Assembly (NCBI GenBank): GCA_017303875.1
Contig: JAFLBP010000035.1
Span: 1 to 60,683, forward strand
Reading direction: 5' to 3'
Length of the DNA stretch: 60,683 nucleotides
Source of the DNA: Chitinophagales bacterium
GTDB taxonomy: Bacteria > Bacteroidota > Bacteroidia > Chitinophagales > Saprospiraceae
Shown in pieces: positions 16,455-23,990 of this stretch (position 1 is the stretch's first letter; each line of letters begins with the position of its first letter). A program made the translations under genes and the position numbers. The notes beneath the pieces were generated by a model. The model did not search any database and was not told where the DNA came from. It saw nothing but the letters and a program-made list of their open reading frames with translations.

Positions 16455-16556
16455 TTATTTTATTCTTGCCAACGCATATTGGGTGCTCCTTTCCTTCTTT
16501 CCAAAAAAGAAAAAGTAAAAATAATACCCAAAAAAGAATGCGAATTGGCGTGTCAT
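16455..16556 (-). CDS. Phe/Tyr-rich leader peptide of the aromatic operon (33 aa)
   Basis: Short reading frame ATG ACA CGC CAA TTC ... TAA encoding 33 residues. Residues 5-18 read FAFFFGYYFYFFFF: nine Phe and three Tyr in 14 positions. The rest (GKKERSTQYALARIK) is ordinary. It lies about 40 bp downstream of a TAnnTTTG box and 20 bp upstream of the terminator hairpin before pheA. By analogy with pheL-type leaders, stalling at Phe or Tyr codons when these charged tRNAs are scarce would prevent terminator formation and raise expression of pheA, the aminotransferase, tyrA and DAHP synthase-mutase. The coding content is seen; the mechanism is inferred. Confidence 0.85.
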   Translation of the reverse strand: MTRQFAFFFGYYFYFFFFGKKERSTQYALARIK

Positions 16557-16598
16557 GTGCTGTGTGTATTGAACCGTACTGCTGTACTGTTACGGTCG

Positions 16599-16606
16599 CA
16601 AACATA
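16599..16606 (-). promoter_or_regulatory. Putative -7 box (TATGTTTG) of the aromatic operon leader
   Basis: TATGTTTG on the minus strand matches TAnnTTTG exactly, and a TTG lies 21 bases upstream as a possible -33 element. Transcription would begin near 16592, leaving about 36 bases before the leader-peptide start. Confidence 0.6.
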
Positions 16607-16683
16607 AGGCGAAACTTTTATTCAACGCAAGCATTTGGGAAAATATTTTTTTTAAGTCCAAACTTGCAGCAACTTTGCGCGCT

Positions 16684-17808
16684 GTGAAACCCACTCTCCA
16701 ATACGATTATACGATCATCGGCGGCGGCATTTTTGGCTGTTACGCGGCCCTGCACCTTGCGGCACGCGGCGCGCGCGTGGCGCTGATCGAAAAGGAAGCT
16801 GAACTGTTTCAAAAGGCCTCTATCGTCAATCAGGCGCGCCTGCACAGCGGCTATCACTACCCGCGCAGCTTAGCCACGGCGGCCATGAGCGACGAACACA
16901 AGGCGCGTTTTACGGAGGAACACCGCGATTTTGTCAATTTCAGTTTTGAAAAATACTACGCCATTGAGCGGTATACCTCCTTTACCGATGCCCAACAATT
17001 TGAGCGTTTTTGCGCCTATCTCGGTATTCGCTGTGAGCGGCTGGATGACCATCCGCTGTTTAATTATGATCGGCTGGAGGCGCTTTACCTGACGGAGGAG
17101 TATTCTTTTGATCCGCTTTTGTTGGGAAAATATTACAAGGAAAGGGTCTTTTCCAATGCTCAGATTAGGGTAAATGCCGGCTGTCGCGTGGAAAAAGCCA
17201 CAGCGCAGGGCGCACAATGGCAAATGCTGCTATCCAATGGGACATGCATAGAAAGTCCGGTCGTAATCAATGCAACTTATGCCGCAAGCAGCGCTGTCAA
17301 TCGCCTGTTTGGGGTACCTGAATTAGCCCTTACGCACGAGATTTCTGAAATAGCGTTTTTGGCCTCACCCCGCTTTGCCGGCAAGGGACTGACGGTGATG
17401 GACGGCCCCTTCGGCTCCATCATGCCTTATGGACTTACGGGCTGGCTGTCGCTTTCCTCGGTGGCCTATACCCACCATAAAATCTCTTACGAAAACCTGC
17501 CGCATTTTGATTGTATGACGCCTGAGGATTTGGCCTGTCGGCCCGAAGCGCCGGGTATTTGCAGCAGCTGCCCGCGGCGTCCTGCTTCCAATGCCGGTAA
17601 AATGCTGGCACAAATGCAGCAATATTTTGCGCCGTCGGTGCAGTTTGAATACCTGCATTCCTTTTTTACCATCAAATCGAAACTCAAAGCGAGTTATATT
17701 GATGACGGGCGCCCCACAGAAATCAGTTTGCTGCATACTACACCACGATTTTATTGCCTTTTTGCAGGTAAAATCAATTCCATTTACGAAGTCGAAAAAA
17801 TTATATGA
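16684..17808 (+). CDS. FAD-dependent oxidoreductase (DAO-like)
   Basis: Flavoprotein of about 374 residues with an N-terminal Rossmann fold: DYTIIGGGIFGCYAALHLA (8-26), then ALIEKEAELFQKAS, and the SGYHYPRS segment resembling FAD-dependent amine or sugar oxidoreductases. The GTG at 16684 is preferred to an in-frame TTG at 16675. An unusual Cys cluster occurs near 270-290 (FDCMTPEDLACRPEAPGICSSC), of unknown role. It overlaps the following methyltransferase gene by 4 bp (ATGA), so the two act as one unit. Divergent from the aromatic operon. Substrate not identifiable. Confidence 0.75.
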   Translation: MKPTLQYDYTIIGGGIFGCYAALHLAARGARVALIEKEAELFQKASIVNQARLHSGYHYPRSLATAAMSDEHKARFTEEHRDFVNFSFEKYYAIERYTSFTDAQQFERFCAYLGIRCERLDDHPLFNYDRLEALYLTEEYSFDPLLLGKYYKERVFSNAQIRVNAGCRVEKATAQGAQWQMLLSNGTCIESPVVINATYAASSAVNRLFGVPELALTHEISEIAFLASPRFAGKGLTVMDGPFGSIMPYGLTGWLSLSSVAYTHHKISYENLPHFDCMTPEDLACRPEAPGICSSCPRRPASNAGKMLAQMQQYFAPSVQFEYLHSFFTIKSKLKASYIDDGRPTEISLLHTTPRFYCLFAGKINSIYEVEKII

Positions 17809-18440
17809 ACCGGCGTTGGCAAATCGCACAGTTTTTTGAAATCCGCTGGTGGAAACGTTATCTTGGCAATAAAGATAAAGCCGCTTATCTGAAATGGAAA
17901 CGCGCGTACTGGCAGGACTTTCTGCTGAAATGTGAATTCCCCATCGCCGCCGGACAAAAAGTGCTGGATGCCGGCTGCGGACCTGCGGGTATTTTTATCA
18001 TACTCGACCAACAATCCGTAGACGCGCTGGATCCGCTGCTGGAAAACTACGAACAGGCACTTCCGCATTTTGCGCGCGCGGATTATCCGTATGCGCGTTT
18101 TTTGCCCATTTTACTTGAAAATCTGGAAGAAGCGGCGTGTTACGAGGTCATTTTTTGCCTCAACGCCATTAACCATGTGGCTGATATTGAACGCGCTTTG
18201 GAGCGCCTGCACAGGGCTGCCAAACCGGGCGCCCGCATGTTGATCTCTACCGATGCGCACCGTTATAATTTTTTGCGAAAGCTTTTTGCCCTGGCGCCGG
18301 GCGATATTTTGCACCCGCATCAATATACAGAAAAGGAATACCGGCAATTACTGGAACGCTGCGCCTGGCAAGTTTGTAAACGCACACTAATCAGGCGCGA
18401 AGCCATTTTTGACTATGTGGCATTTGAATGTATTTGCTAA
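17805..18440 (+). CDS. Class I SAM-dependent methyltransferase
   Basis: Protein of 211 residues. The SAM-binding motif I VLDAGCGPAGIFI (about 50-62), an acidic residue after the second strand (VDALDPLLENYE), motif III-like YEVIFCLNAINHVADIERALERLHRAAKPGARMLIST and the post-motif region are those of Methyltransf_11/25-type enzymes. Translationally coupled to the upstream flavoenzyme by an ATGA overlap. Its end overlaps the end of the ACMSD-like gene on the other strand by 4 bp, with no room for a terminator. Acceptor substrate unknown. Confidence 0.85.
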   Translation: MNRRWQIAQFFEIRWWKRYLGNKDKAAYLKWKRAYWQDFLLKCEFPIAAGQKVLDAGCGPAGIFIILDQQSVDALDPLLENYEQALPHFARADYPYARFLPILLENLEEAACYEVIFCLNAINHVADIERALERLHRAAKPGARMLISTDAHRYNFLRKLFALAPGDILHPHQYTEKEYRQLLERCAWQVCKRTLIRREAIFDYVAFECIC

Positions 18441-19426
18441 CCATACAGCCATTCCAGCGTATTTTTATACATAATTCGCTCCAGCGTATTTTCCGTAAAA
18501 CCCATTTTTTCAATGAAGGTGCCGATTTCCAGATCACCAAGCGGGAAAGGGTAGTCGGTGCCCATACAAACCTTAGTTTCTCCCACTACATCAAGGATAT
18601 AGCGCAGGAGCTGCGGGTCGTGGGTGGCGCTGTCGACCCAGAATTTGCCCAGATAGTGCCGGGGCGTTACGGGGTTGTCGATGGCCACTAAGTCGGGCCT
18701 GCAATTAAAGCCGTGTTCCAGCCGACCGATGGTTGGAATCAAGGACCCGCCGGCATGGGCGAAGCATACCCGCAGTCCGGGCAGGCGTTCGAGCACGCCG
18801 CTAAAGATCATGGACGCGGCGGCGCGGGCCGTTTCGGCAGGCATACCCACTAACCAGGGCAGCCAGTATTTTTTCATATCCGCCTCGCCCATCATCTCCC
18901 AGGGATGTACAAAAACAGCCATGTCAAGTGCGGCACAGGCTTCAAAAATGGGGTAAAATTGCGCTTCTCCGAGGTTCAGCTGGTTCACATTGGAACCAAT
19001 CTGAACCCCGGGAAAGCCCAATGTTTTCAGGCGCTCCAACTCCTTGATTGCCAAGTCGGTATCCTGCATCGGAATGGTGCCGAGCGCGATGTAGTGTTCC
19101 GGAAAATCTTCTACAATTCCGGCTAAATGATCGTTCAGAAATTGCGACAAATCGAGGCAGTCCTGCGCCTTAGCCCAATAGGAAAACATCACCGGAATGG
19201 TACACACCACCTGTACGGGCGTATGGTAGCGCGCGTACTCGTGAATACGCACCTGCGGATCCCAGCAATTTTCTCCGATTTCCCGGAAAAACACCTCGCC
19301 TTTCATCATGCGGGCAAAACCCTTGCGATGGTGCTGGAGGTGTATAAAATCACCGTATCCGAACTTGTCCGCAAAGTTGGGCAAGCGCTCCGGGAGCAGG
19401 TGGGTGTGCATATCGATTTTGTGCAT
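18437..19426 (-). CDS. Amidohydrolase, aminocarboxymuconate-semialdehyde decarboxylase-like
   Basis: TIM-barrel metal enzyme of 329 residues. The N-terminal metal-binding IDMHTHLLPE (4-13), HPWEMMGEADMKKYWLPWLVG near 175-195, FAHAGGS (about 224-230) and the terminal GTDYPFPLG (about 294-302) match 2-amino-3-carboxymuconate-6-semialdehyde decarboxylase (ACMSD) of kynurenine/tryptophan degradation. Conserved metal ligands (two N-terminal His, His177-region, the late Asp) appear present. No other kynurenine-pathway gene is in the window, so a related decarboxylase or hydrolase activity cannot be excluded. It is the last gene of a unit with LysM, lipoprotein and ribH genes, 12 bp after ribH. Confidence 0.82.
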   Translation of the reverse strand: MHKIDMHTHLLPERLPNFADKFGYGDFIHLQHHRKGFARMMKGEVFFREIGENCWDPQVRIHEYARYHTPVQVVCTIPVMFSYWAKAQDCLDLSQFLNDHLAGIVEDFPEHYIALGTIPMQDTDLAIKELERLKTLGFPGVQIGSNVNQLNLGEAQFYPIFEACAALDMAVFVHPWEMMGEADMKKYWLPWLVGMPAETARAAASMIFSGVLERLPGLRVCFAHAGGSLIPTIGRLEHGFNCRPDLVAIDNPVTPRHYLGKFWVDSATHDPQLLRYILDVVGETKVCMGTDYPFPLGDLEIGTFIEKMGFTENTLERIMYKNTLEWLYG

Positions 19427-19438
19427 CCTGAAAAGATC

Positions 19439-19951
19439 TTAAAAGCCGATTTTCCTTTTTTCTGTGCCTTCTGTTTTCAGCGCGGCCATGCGAATGGCCG
19501 TTACTGCCGCTTCAACCCCTTTATTGCCATGTATGCCACCGGCGCGGTCGAGCGCCTGTTGCTGGTCGTTGGGCGTGAGCACCCCGAAAATATAGGGCCT
19601 GCCGGTACTGATGCTGAGGTTCATCAGCCCATTGGCCACTGCATTGTTGATGTACTCGTTGTGGCTGGTATCGCCCTTGATCACGCAACCCAGACAAATT
19701 ACCGCGTCGAGCTTGTGTTTGCCCGACAGGATGCGGGCGCCCGCGGGCAGTTCAAAGGAGCCGGGCACCTGCAAGGTTTGTATGTTTTCGGCCTTGACGC
19801 CATGCTTGAGCAGGGTATCGTAGCAACCTTCATACAAGGCGTGCGTGATTTCGGCATTCCATTCTGCTACCACAATGCCAAAGTGCATGTCGGAGGCATC
19901 CGGAATGTTATCGGGATTGTAAGCCGACAGGTTTTTAAGTGCGCTGGCCAT
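19439..19951 (-). CDS. ribH: 6,7-dimethyl-8-ribityllumazine synthase
   Basis: Penultimate enzyme of riboflavin synthesis, 170 residues, condensing 5-amino-6-ribitylaminouracil with dihydroxybutanone phosphate. The start MASALKNLSAYN at 19951 leaves 1 bp to the upstream lipoprotein stop; a longer in-frame extension overlaps that gene and looks unlike the family. Motifs GIVVAEWNAEITHALYEG, VPGSFELPAGA, CLGCVIKGDTSHNEYI and FGVLTPNDQQQALDRAGG are all present. Forms a multimeric capsid-like assembly in known homologues. Other rib genes are not in the window. Confidence 0.95.
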   Translation of the reverse strand: MASALKNLSAYNPDNIPDASDMHFGIVVAEWNAEITHALYEGCYDTLLKHGVKAENIQTLQVPGSFELPAGARILSGKHKLDAVICLGCVIKGDTSHNEYINNAVANGLMNLSISTGRPYIFGVLTPNDQQQALDRAGGIHGNKGVEAAVTAIRMAALKTEGTEKRKIGF

Positions 19952-19952
19952 A

Positions 19953-20840
19953 TTATTTGCTGTTGGGTGTTGCCTGCTGTTGCGGCTGGGCTTGCGGTTG
20001 TTGGTTGGAGGGCGCCGCTTTGGGAATGGTGCGTGCAAAGCGATACACCAAGGCGCCTACGGTAGCGGCGGCTTTTTCATCAGCCGGATTTTTGCTGAGC
20101 TGATAAATCGACAGCGTATCGTTCTGGCCGTTGTATTTAAAGGCAAAATCTTTGGGCGAATTGGCGTCATCGGAGCGCATGAGCGTAATGACGTCGTATT
20201 GATCGCCGGCTACGAAACAATCGCCTCCGGTACACAGGCGATAGCGGTTGTACTCTTTCAGGTTATTGATGGTGCCGCCGGAGCTGAACTGTACAGCTTC
20301 TGTGGAAGCGCCTTTACCGACAGGTTTGAAATTGCCTTGCAGTACGTTGTGGTTGAGCGCAATAAGGAAGGCTTTGTAGCCATCGTCGGTGGTGGCGCGG
20401 GATTTAATGAAGCGATCCATTTCCGTACGACCTTTGGTGGTATTGAACATGGTCATTTCCTTATTTCCTTTGGAATCGTAGACAAGAAAGACGGATTTTC
20501 CCTGAAAAGCATTTTGCAGCTCTACGGTATCCACATTAAATTTTGCAGCGAGTTTCCAGCTTTTAATGCCGTCATAGCAGGTGACGCTGTCGGTTTTGGT
20601 GGCGCCAAAGGTAATGGCATAGGCGTAGGGCAGGTGGCCGTTGTTCATAGCGGCCAGTACAGAGCCATACTGGTTGGCACGGGCACAAAAGTCCATCGGA
20701 AACCAGTGGCCGGCAAGGGCAGTCGGGTCTTCCTGCGCACTGGGATTTGGTGGCGCATCCGCGCCGGTTTTTGTATCAGATTTACAAGCGGCAAAAGCCA
20801 GCAAGAGCGCAAAAGCGCCTAAGGAAAACAATTTGTTCAT
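19953..20840 (-). CDS. Hypothetical lipoprotein
   Basis: Protein of 295 residues with a lipoprotein signal (MNKLFSLGAFALLLAFAAC, Cys19), then a low-complexity Ala/Pro/Asp stretch and an uncharacterised domain rich in beta strands. The C-terminus is a Gln/Pro-rich tail (SNQQPQAQPQQQATPNSK). No recognised motif. It sits between the LysM gene (6 bp) and ribH (1 bp), so it is co-transcribed with both. Confidence 0.8.
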   Translation of the reverse strand: MNKLFSLGAFALLLAFAACKSDTKTGADAPPNPSAQEDPTALAGHWFPMDFCARANQYGSVLAAMNNGHLPYAYAITFGATKTDSVTCYDGIKSWKLAAKFNVDTVELQNAFQGKSVFLVYDSKGNKEMTMFNTTKGRTEMDRFIKSRATTDDGYKAFLIALNHNVLQGNFKPVGKGASTEAVQFSSGGTINNLKEYNRYRLCTGGDCFVAGDQYDVITLMRSDDANSPKDFAFKYNGQNDTLSIYQLSKNPADEKAAATVGALVYRFARTIPKAAPSNQQPQAQPQQQATPNSK

Positions 20841-20846
20841 GTTGCG

Positions 20847-21695
20847 TTACTTCAAATATTTCAATTTGACAAAAAATCGCGGATCAATGGCGCCGAGCTT
20901 GCGCGCCGCTTCCGGTGAGACGATGACGATCACGTTGTTGTCGTGCCCGTCAGGAATGCGGCCCACCACTTTGCAATACACCGTCACGTTGTACATGGGG
21001 TTGCTCACTGCAATAATGGAGCCAATTGCGGCCTCGCGGTGCAGGGCATACAAGTGGCCGGTTTCGCGGCTTTCTTTCTGCCAAAAACAGACGCCTTGCA
21101 CGCTGTACTCCTTCATTTTGACTTTCAGCTCTTCATAGCGCGTTTGTAAAACCCCGCCTTGTGTAACGGGCCGGGCCGGGCGCCATTCCACCGGAATTCC
21201 TTCCGTACCAAGCCAGCCCACCATGAGCAACTGGCCGGGTTTGATACTGTTGTTTTTCAATCGGTTGCGCTTCACAATGGAGTCCAACTCCATATTGAAA
21301 TAGCGCTTGCAGATGTGGTAGAGGTTGTCGCCCGCCTGCACCTGATAATAAATCGGCGTATTTTTTTTAGGGTTAAAATCCGCTTTTTTGTAGCGCTTGA
21401 TGGCGCGGTTGGGCACCGGAATGGCCACTTTCAGGCCCAACGGTACCGAGGTGGCATCTGCTAATTGCGGGTTGTTTTCCAGAATTTCCTCTACACTCAG
21501 GCCGTAAAAACGCGAGATGCTGAACAGCGTCTGCTTAGGCTTGACGGTGTGCATCAGGATTTTGCTGTTTTCCTTCACCACCAGAAACAGGGAGTCGGTG
21601 GGCTTCAGCAAAGGGGGCGGATTGACCTGTCCCAATGCCCGCCCGAAGAAAAAGCACAGCAAGAGGACAGAAAAAAGGGGTTGATGTTTCAACAT
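20847..21695 (-). CDS. LysM-domain secreted protein
   Basis: Exported protein of 282 residues. The start MLKHQPLFSVLLLC at 21695 gives a clean signal peptide ending near GRALGQ. Two LysM modules follow: ILMHTVKPKQTLFSISRFYGLSVEEILENN (about 55-100) and YYQVQAGDNLYHICKRYFNMELDSIVKRN (about 125-170). LysM domains bind N-acetylglucosamine-containing glycans such as peptidoglycan. The C-terminal part (GHLYALHREAAIGSIIAVSNPMYNVTVYCKVVGRIPD) resembles a double-psi-beta-barrel region of the RlpA type, often paired with LysM in Bacteroidota. Head of the ribH operon. Confidence 0.85.
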   Translation of the reverse strand: MLKHQPLFSVLLLCFFFGRALGQVNPPPLLKPTDSLFLVVKENSKILMHTVKPKQTLFSISRFYGLSVEEILENNPQLADATSVPLGLKVAIPVPNRAIKRYKKADFNPKKNTPIYYQVQAGDNLYHICKRYFNMELDSIVKRNRLKNNSIKPGQLLMVGWLGTEGIPVEWRPARPVTQGGVLQTRYEELKVKMKEYSVQGVCFWQKESRETGHLYALHREAAIGSIIAVSNPMYNVTVYCKVVGRIPDGHDNNVIVIVSPEAARKLGAIDPRFFVKLKYLK

Positions 21696-21721
21696 AGTAT
21701 GTATTTGTCTGATTTTTGCGG

Positions 21722-21729
21722 CAAAAGTA
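21722..21729 (-). promoter_or_regulatory. Putative -7 box (TACTTTTG) of the LysM-ribH operon
   Basis: TACTTTTG on the minus strand fits TAnnTTTG, 26 bp upstream of the LysM start. The opposite strand carries kdsB starting at 21799, so this short interval must hold divergent promoters. Confidence 0.5.
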
Positions 21730-21798
21730 CGGCGCTTCCCGCTTTCGGGAGGCTCCGCCGGCTGATAAAGTACCTTTAAACGAAAAAAATCTTCTTGT

Positions 21799-22524
21799 AT
21801 GATGCTGATCGTCATTCCTGCGCGCTTCGCTTCCACGCGTTTTCCCGGCAAACCATTGGTGGATATTCAGGGGAAATCCATGATTCAGCGCGTATATGAG
21901 CAGGCGCGCGCCTGCAAGCGGGCCGGAAAGGTCATTGTGGCTACTGACGATGAGCGCATTTTTCAGCATGTACAAGCCTTTGGCGGCTTAGTGGAAATGA
22001 CCAAAGCCTCGCATCCCAGCGGCACCGATCGCTGCGCCGAAGTGGCCAAACGCCACCCGGAAGCGACATTTGTAATCAATGTGCAGGGCGACGAGCCATT
22101 TATCCATCCCGAACAAATCGACTTCTTGGCCGAAACCCTGCTGCACAGTAAGGCGCCCATTGCCACGCTGGCACGCCGCATTGACCACACGGAAGCGCTT
22201 CAAAACCCCAATATCGTGAAAGTGGCGCTGGCACAAAATGGCCATGCCCTGTATTTCAGTCGCCACGCCATCCCTTTTCTGCGCAACAACACGCCGCCCG
22301 GCGAATGGCTTGCCCAACAGCCTTATTATCAGCATATCGGCTTGTATGGCTTCCGGCGCAGCACCTTGCTGAAACTCGCCCGACTCAGCCCTTCCCCATT
22401 AGAGCAGTCCGAATCGCTGGAACAGCTGCGCTGGTTGGAAAACGGCTACCGTATTGCGGTGGGCATCACGGCGCTCAGCTCCATTGGTATTGATACGCCG
22501 GAGGATTTGGAGCGGGTGGGTTAG
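21799..22524 (+). CDS. kdsB: 3-deoxy-manno-octulosonate cytidylyltransferase
   Basis: CMP-Kdo synthetase of 241 residues, activating Kdo for lipopolysaccharide core assembly in the cytoplasm. Nucleotide-binding IPARFASTRFPGKPL (5-19), ATDDERI, SGTDRCAEV, INVQGDEPFI and the C-terminal IGIDTPEDLERV are intact. The start has two consecutive ATG codons. The final 49 bp are repeated exactly at 28616-28664, where the copy also ends in a stop codon. The stop codon overlaps the 3' end of the opposing T9SS gene by 4 bp, so no terminator remains here. Confidence 0.96.
   Translation: MMLIVIPARFASTRFPGKPLVDIQGKSMIQRVYEQARACKRAGKVIVATDDERIFQHVQAFGGLVEMTKASHPSGTDRCAEVAKRHPEATFVINVQGDEPFIHPEQIDFLAETLLHSKAPIATLARRIDHTEALQNPNIVKVALAQNGHALYFSRHAIPFLRNNTPPGEWLAQQPYYQHIGLYGFRRSTLLKLARLSPSPLEQSESLEQLRWLENGYRIAVGITALSSIGIDTPEDLERVG
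22472..22520 (+). repeat. 49-bp direct repeat, copy 1 (3' end of kdsB)
   Basis: Identical over 49 bases to 28616-28664. Here it is the functional end of kdsB, followed by TTAG giving the stop TAG. The two copies bound a 6.1-kb segment with three minus-strand genes for secreted proteins. Confidence 0.95.
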
Positions 22525-23987
22525 AAGCCTGTACCAATTAGTTTGCCCCGGAACATCCGGCCGTCGTCGGCCTGTATTTCCCATAAATATGCGCTGGCAG
22601 GAAGTTTAAGGTCTGTGATTTCCTGCTTTTCGCTGCTCAGTTTTTTGCGCAGTACAAGCCTGCCGCTCAGATCATACAAGGAAAAAAGAGCAGGATAAAG
22701 CGCGGCATCGAGCGTTATGTTTAACTGGCCGGAAAAGGGGTTCGGATAAACAGCTGCCTCCGTAGCAGGATCGCTTGTCGTGACACTTACGATAGGTGCA
22801 TTAATGCCCAAAGTATCGCAAATACTGCCCGGCACATCATATAATCTGAAATTGGGGTAATTGGGCAATGAACGCACACAAAAAACAGGCAGCGCAAGTC
22901 CTCTTTGTATAAATCCCAAATCTGCCTCATTCGGCGTATTCAACACATGGTACGCTTTGGTGCGCCCCAGGTTGTTTAAATAAATTTTCCCATCCGGCGC
23001 GTATTGCATGAGTAGCAAACTCGAACCGGCCACATTATTAATCGGCACAATGGTGTCCAAAACAGGAATGGGCTGGGTCAGATCGGCCTCTTGTATAGAT
23101 ACCTGCGTAGCTACCAGGAGCCGACTGCCGTCTTTGTTAAATGCAATACCACCACCCAGGATGGCCCGGGGCGGCATTTTGACCGCCCGCGCATTGCTGA
23201 ACTGCCCTGCGCAGCGATCAAAATCCATTACCATCACACCGCAGTGCTGCTGCCGCGCATACCGGGCGCCATTGGGCGAGAAGGCAGATGAGCCGATATA
23301 GCGACAAGCTAAAGTGTCGCCAATTTCCTGATAGTCAACTTGTTGGATCCCGACACTTGAAAACAGGATGCGGTGATAACGATTTTTTTCATATTCCGGA
23401 AAAACCAACCACCAATCGCGGCCATTGCCGTGCCGGACGGCGCTGAATGGCTCAAAACGCCCGTCCGCCAATACGTTGTTTTTGGAAATGACTGCGCCTT
23501 TCCCGCCTTCGAGCGACATATCAATGACCGTGTAGTAAAAAGGCCCGTAACTTAGTTTCTTTTCCGGTTCATAACGCACACCCATGTGAAAAAGATAATA
23601 AAACCTGTTGCTGCCCGGCATCGGCAATGCCATGGCGCCGAGCGGTGCGACATAACCGCTTGTCGGACAAGTCCAGTCGGCCATTTCTCCGGGGTTCAGG
23701 CCTGCGCCATTGAGCATGGTATCGCCGAGGCGGTTGGCGATATGACAGCCGTTGGTGTAAAAAAGCAGTTGGCCGAGCGAGTCGGGCATCGCAGCGGTAG
23801 TGCTTTCAAAATTCATCCGGAGCACTGCCGTCTCTGCACTCACCTGCCCGTCCTGAAAACGAAGTATGGCATTGCCGTAACCCGGCAGCCCGGACGGATC
23901 CTGTGTGCCCAATACCCACACCTGATCGGGCAGCACCTGCGCGCTGAGGAGCGCAGGGAATAGTAAAATGGCTAAAATGGTACGCAT
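22521..23987 (-). CDS. Secreted protein with WD40-like region and T9SS type A sorting domain
   Basis: Protein of 488 residues with a signal peptide (MRTILAILLFPALLSAQ). The body has repeated strand blocks and motifs such as LLFYTNGCHIANRLG, HGNGRDWWLVFPEY, SAFSPNGARYA and FNKDGSRLLVAT, which resemble six- or seven-bladed beta-propeller blades. The final 80 residues (AAVYPNPFSGQLNITLDA... YDLSGRLVLRKKL... YLWEIQADDGRMFRGKLI) form a T9SS type A C-terminal sorting domain, so the protein is exported to the cell surface. Paralogous to the following gene at 23991. Function unknown. Confidence 0.85.
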   Translation of the reverse strand: MRTILAILLFPALLSAQVLPDQVWVLGTQDPSGLPGYGNAILRFQDGQVSAETAVLRMNFESTTAAMPDSLGQLLFYTNGCHIANRLGDTMLNGAGLNPGEMADWTCPTSGYVAPLGAMALPMPGSNRFYYLFHMGVRYEPEKKLSYGPFYYTVIDMSLEGGKGAVISKNNVLADGRFEPFSAVRHGNGRDWWLVFPEYEKNRYHRILFSSVGIQQVDYQEIGDTLACRYIGSSAFSPNGARYARQQHCGVMVMDFDRCAGQFSNARAVKMPPRAILGGGIAFNKDGSRLLVATQVSIQEADLTQPIPVLDTIVPINNVAGSSLLLMQYAPDGKIYLNNLGRTKAYHVLNTPNEADLGFIQRGLALPVFCVRSLPNYPNFRLYDVPGSICDTLGINAPIVSVTTSDPATEAAVYPNPFSGQLNITLDAALYPALFSLYDLSGRLVLRKKLSSEKQEITDLKLPASAYLWEIQADDGRMFRGKLIGTGF

Positions 23988-23990
23988 GTT

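Noticed and set aside
16324..16605. 93-codon hydrophobic frame upstream of pheA
   Set aside because: It overlaps the pheA start and runs through the terminator; the real short frame in this interval is the Phe/Tyr leader in another frame.
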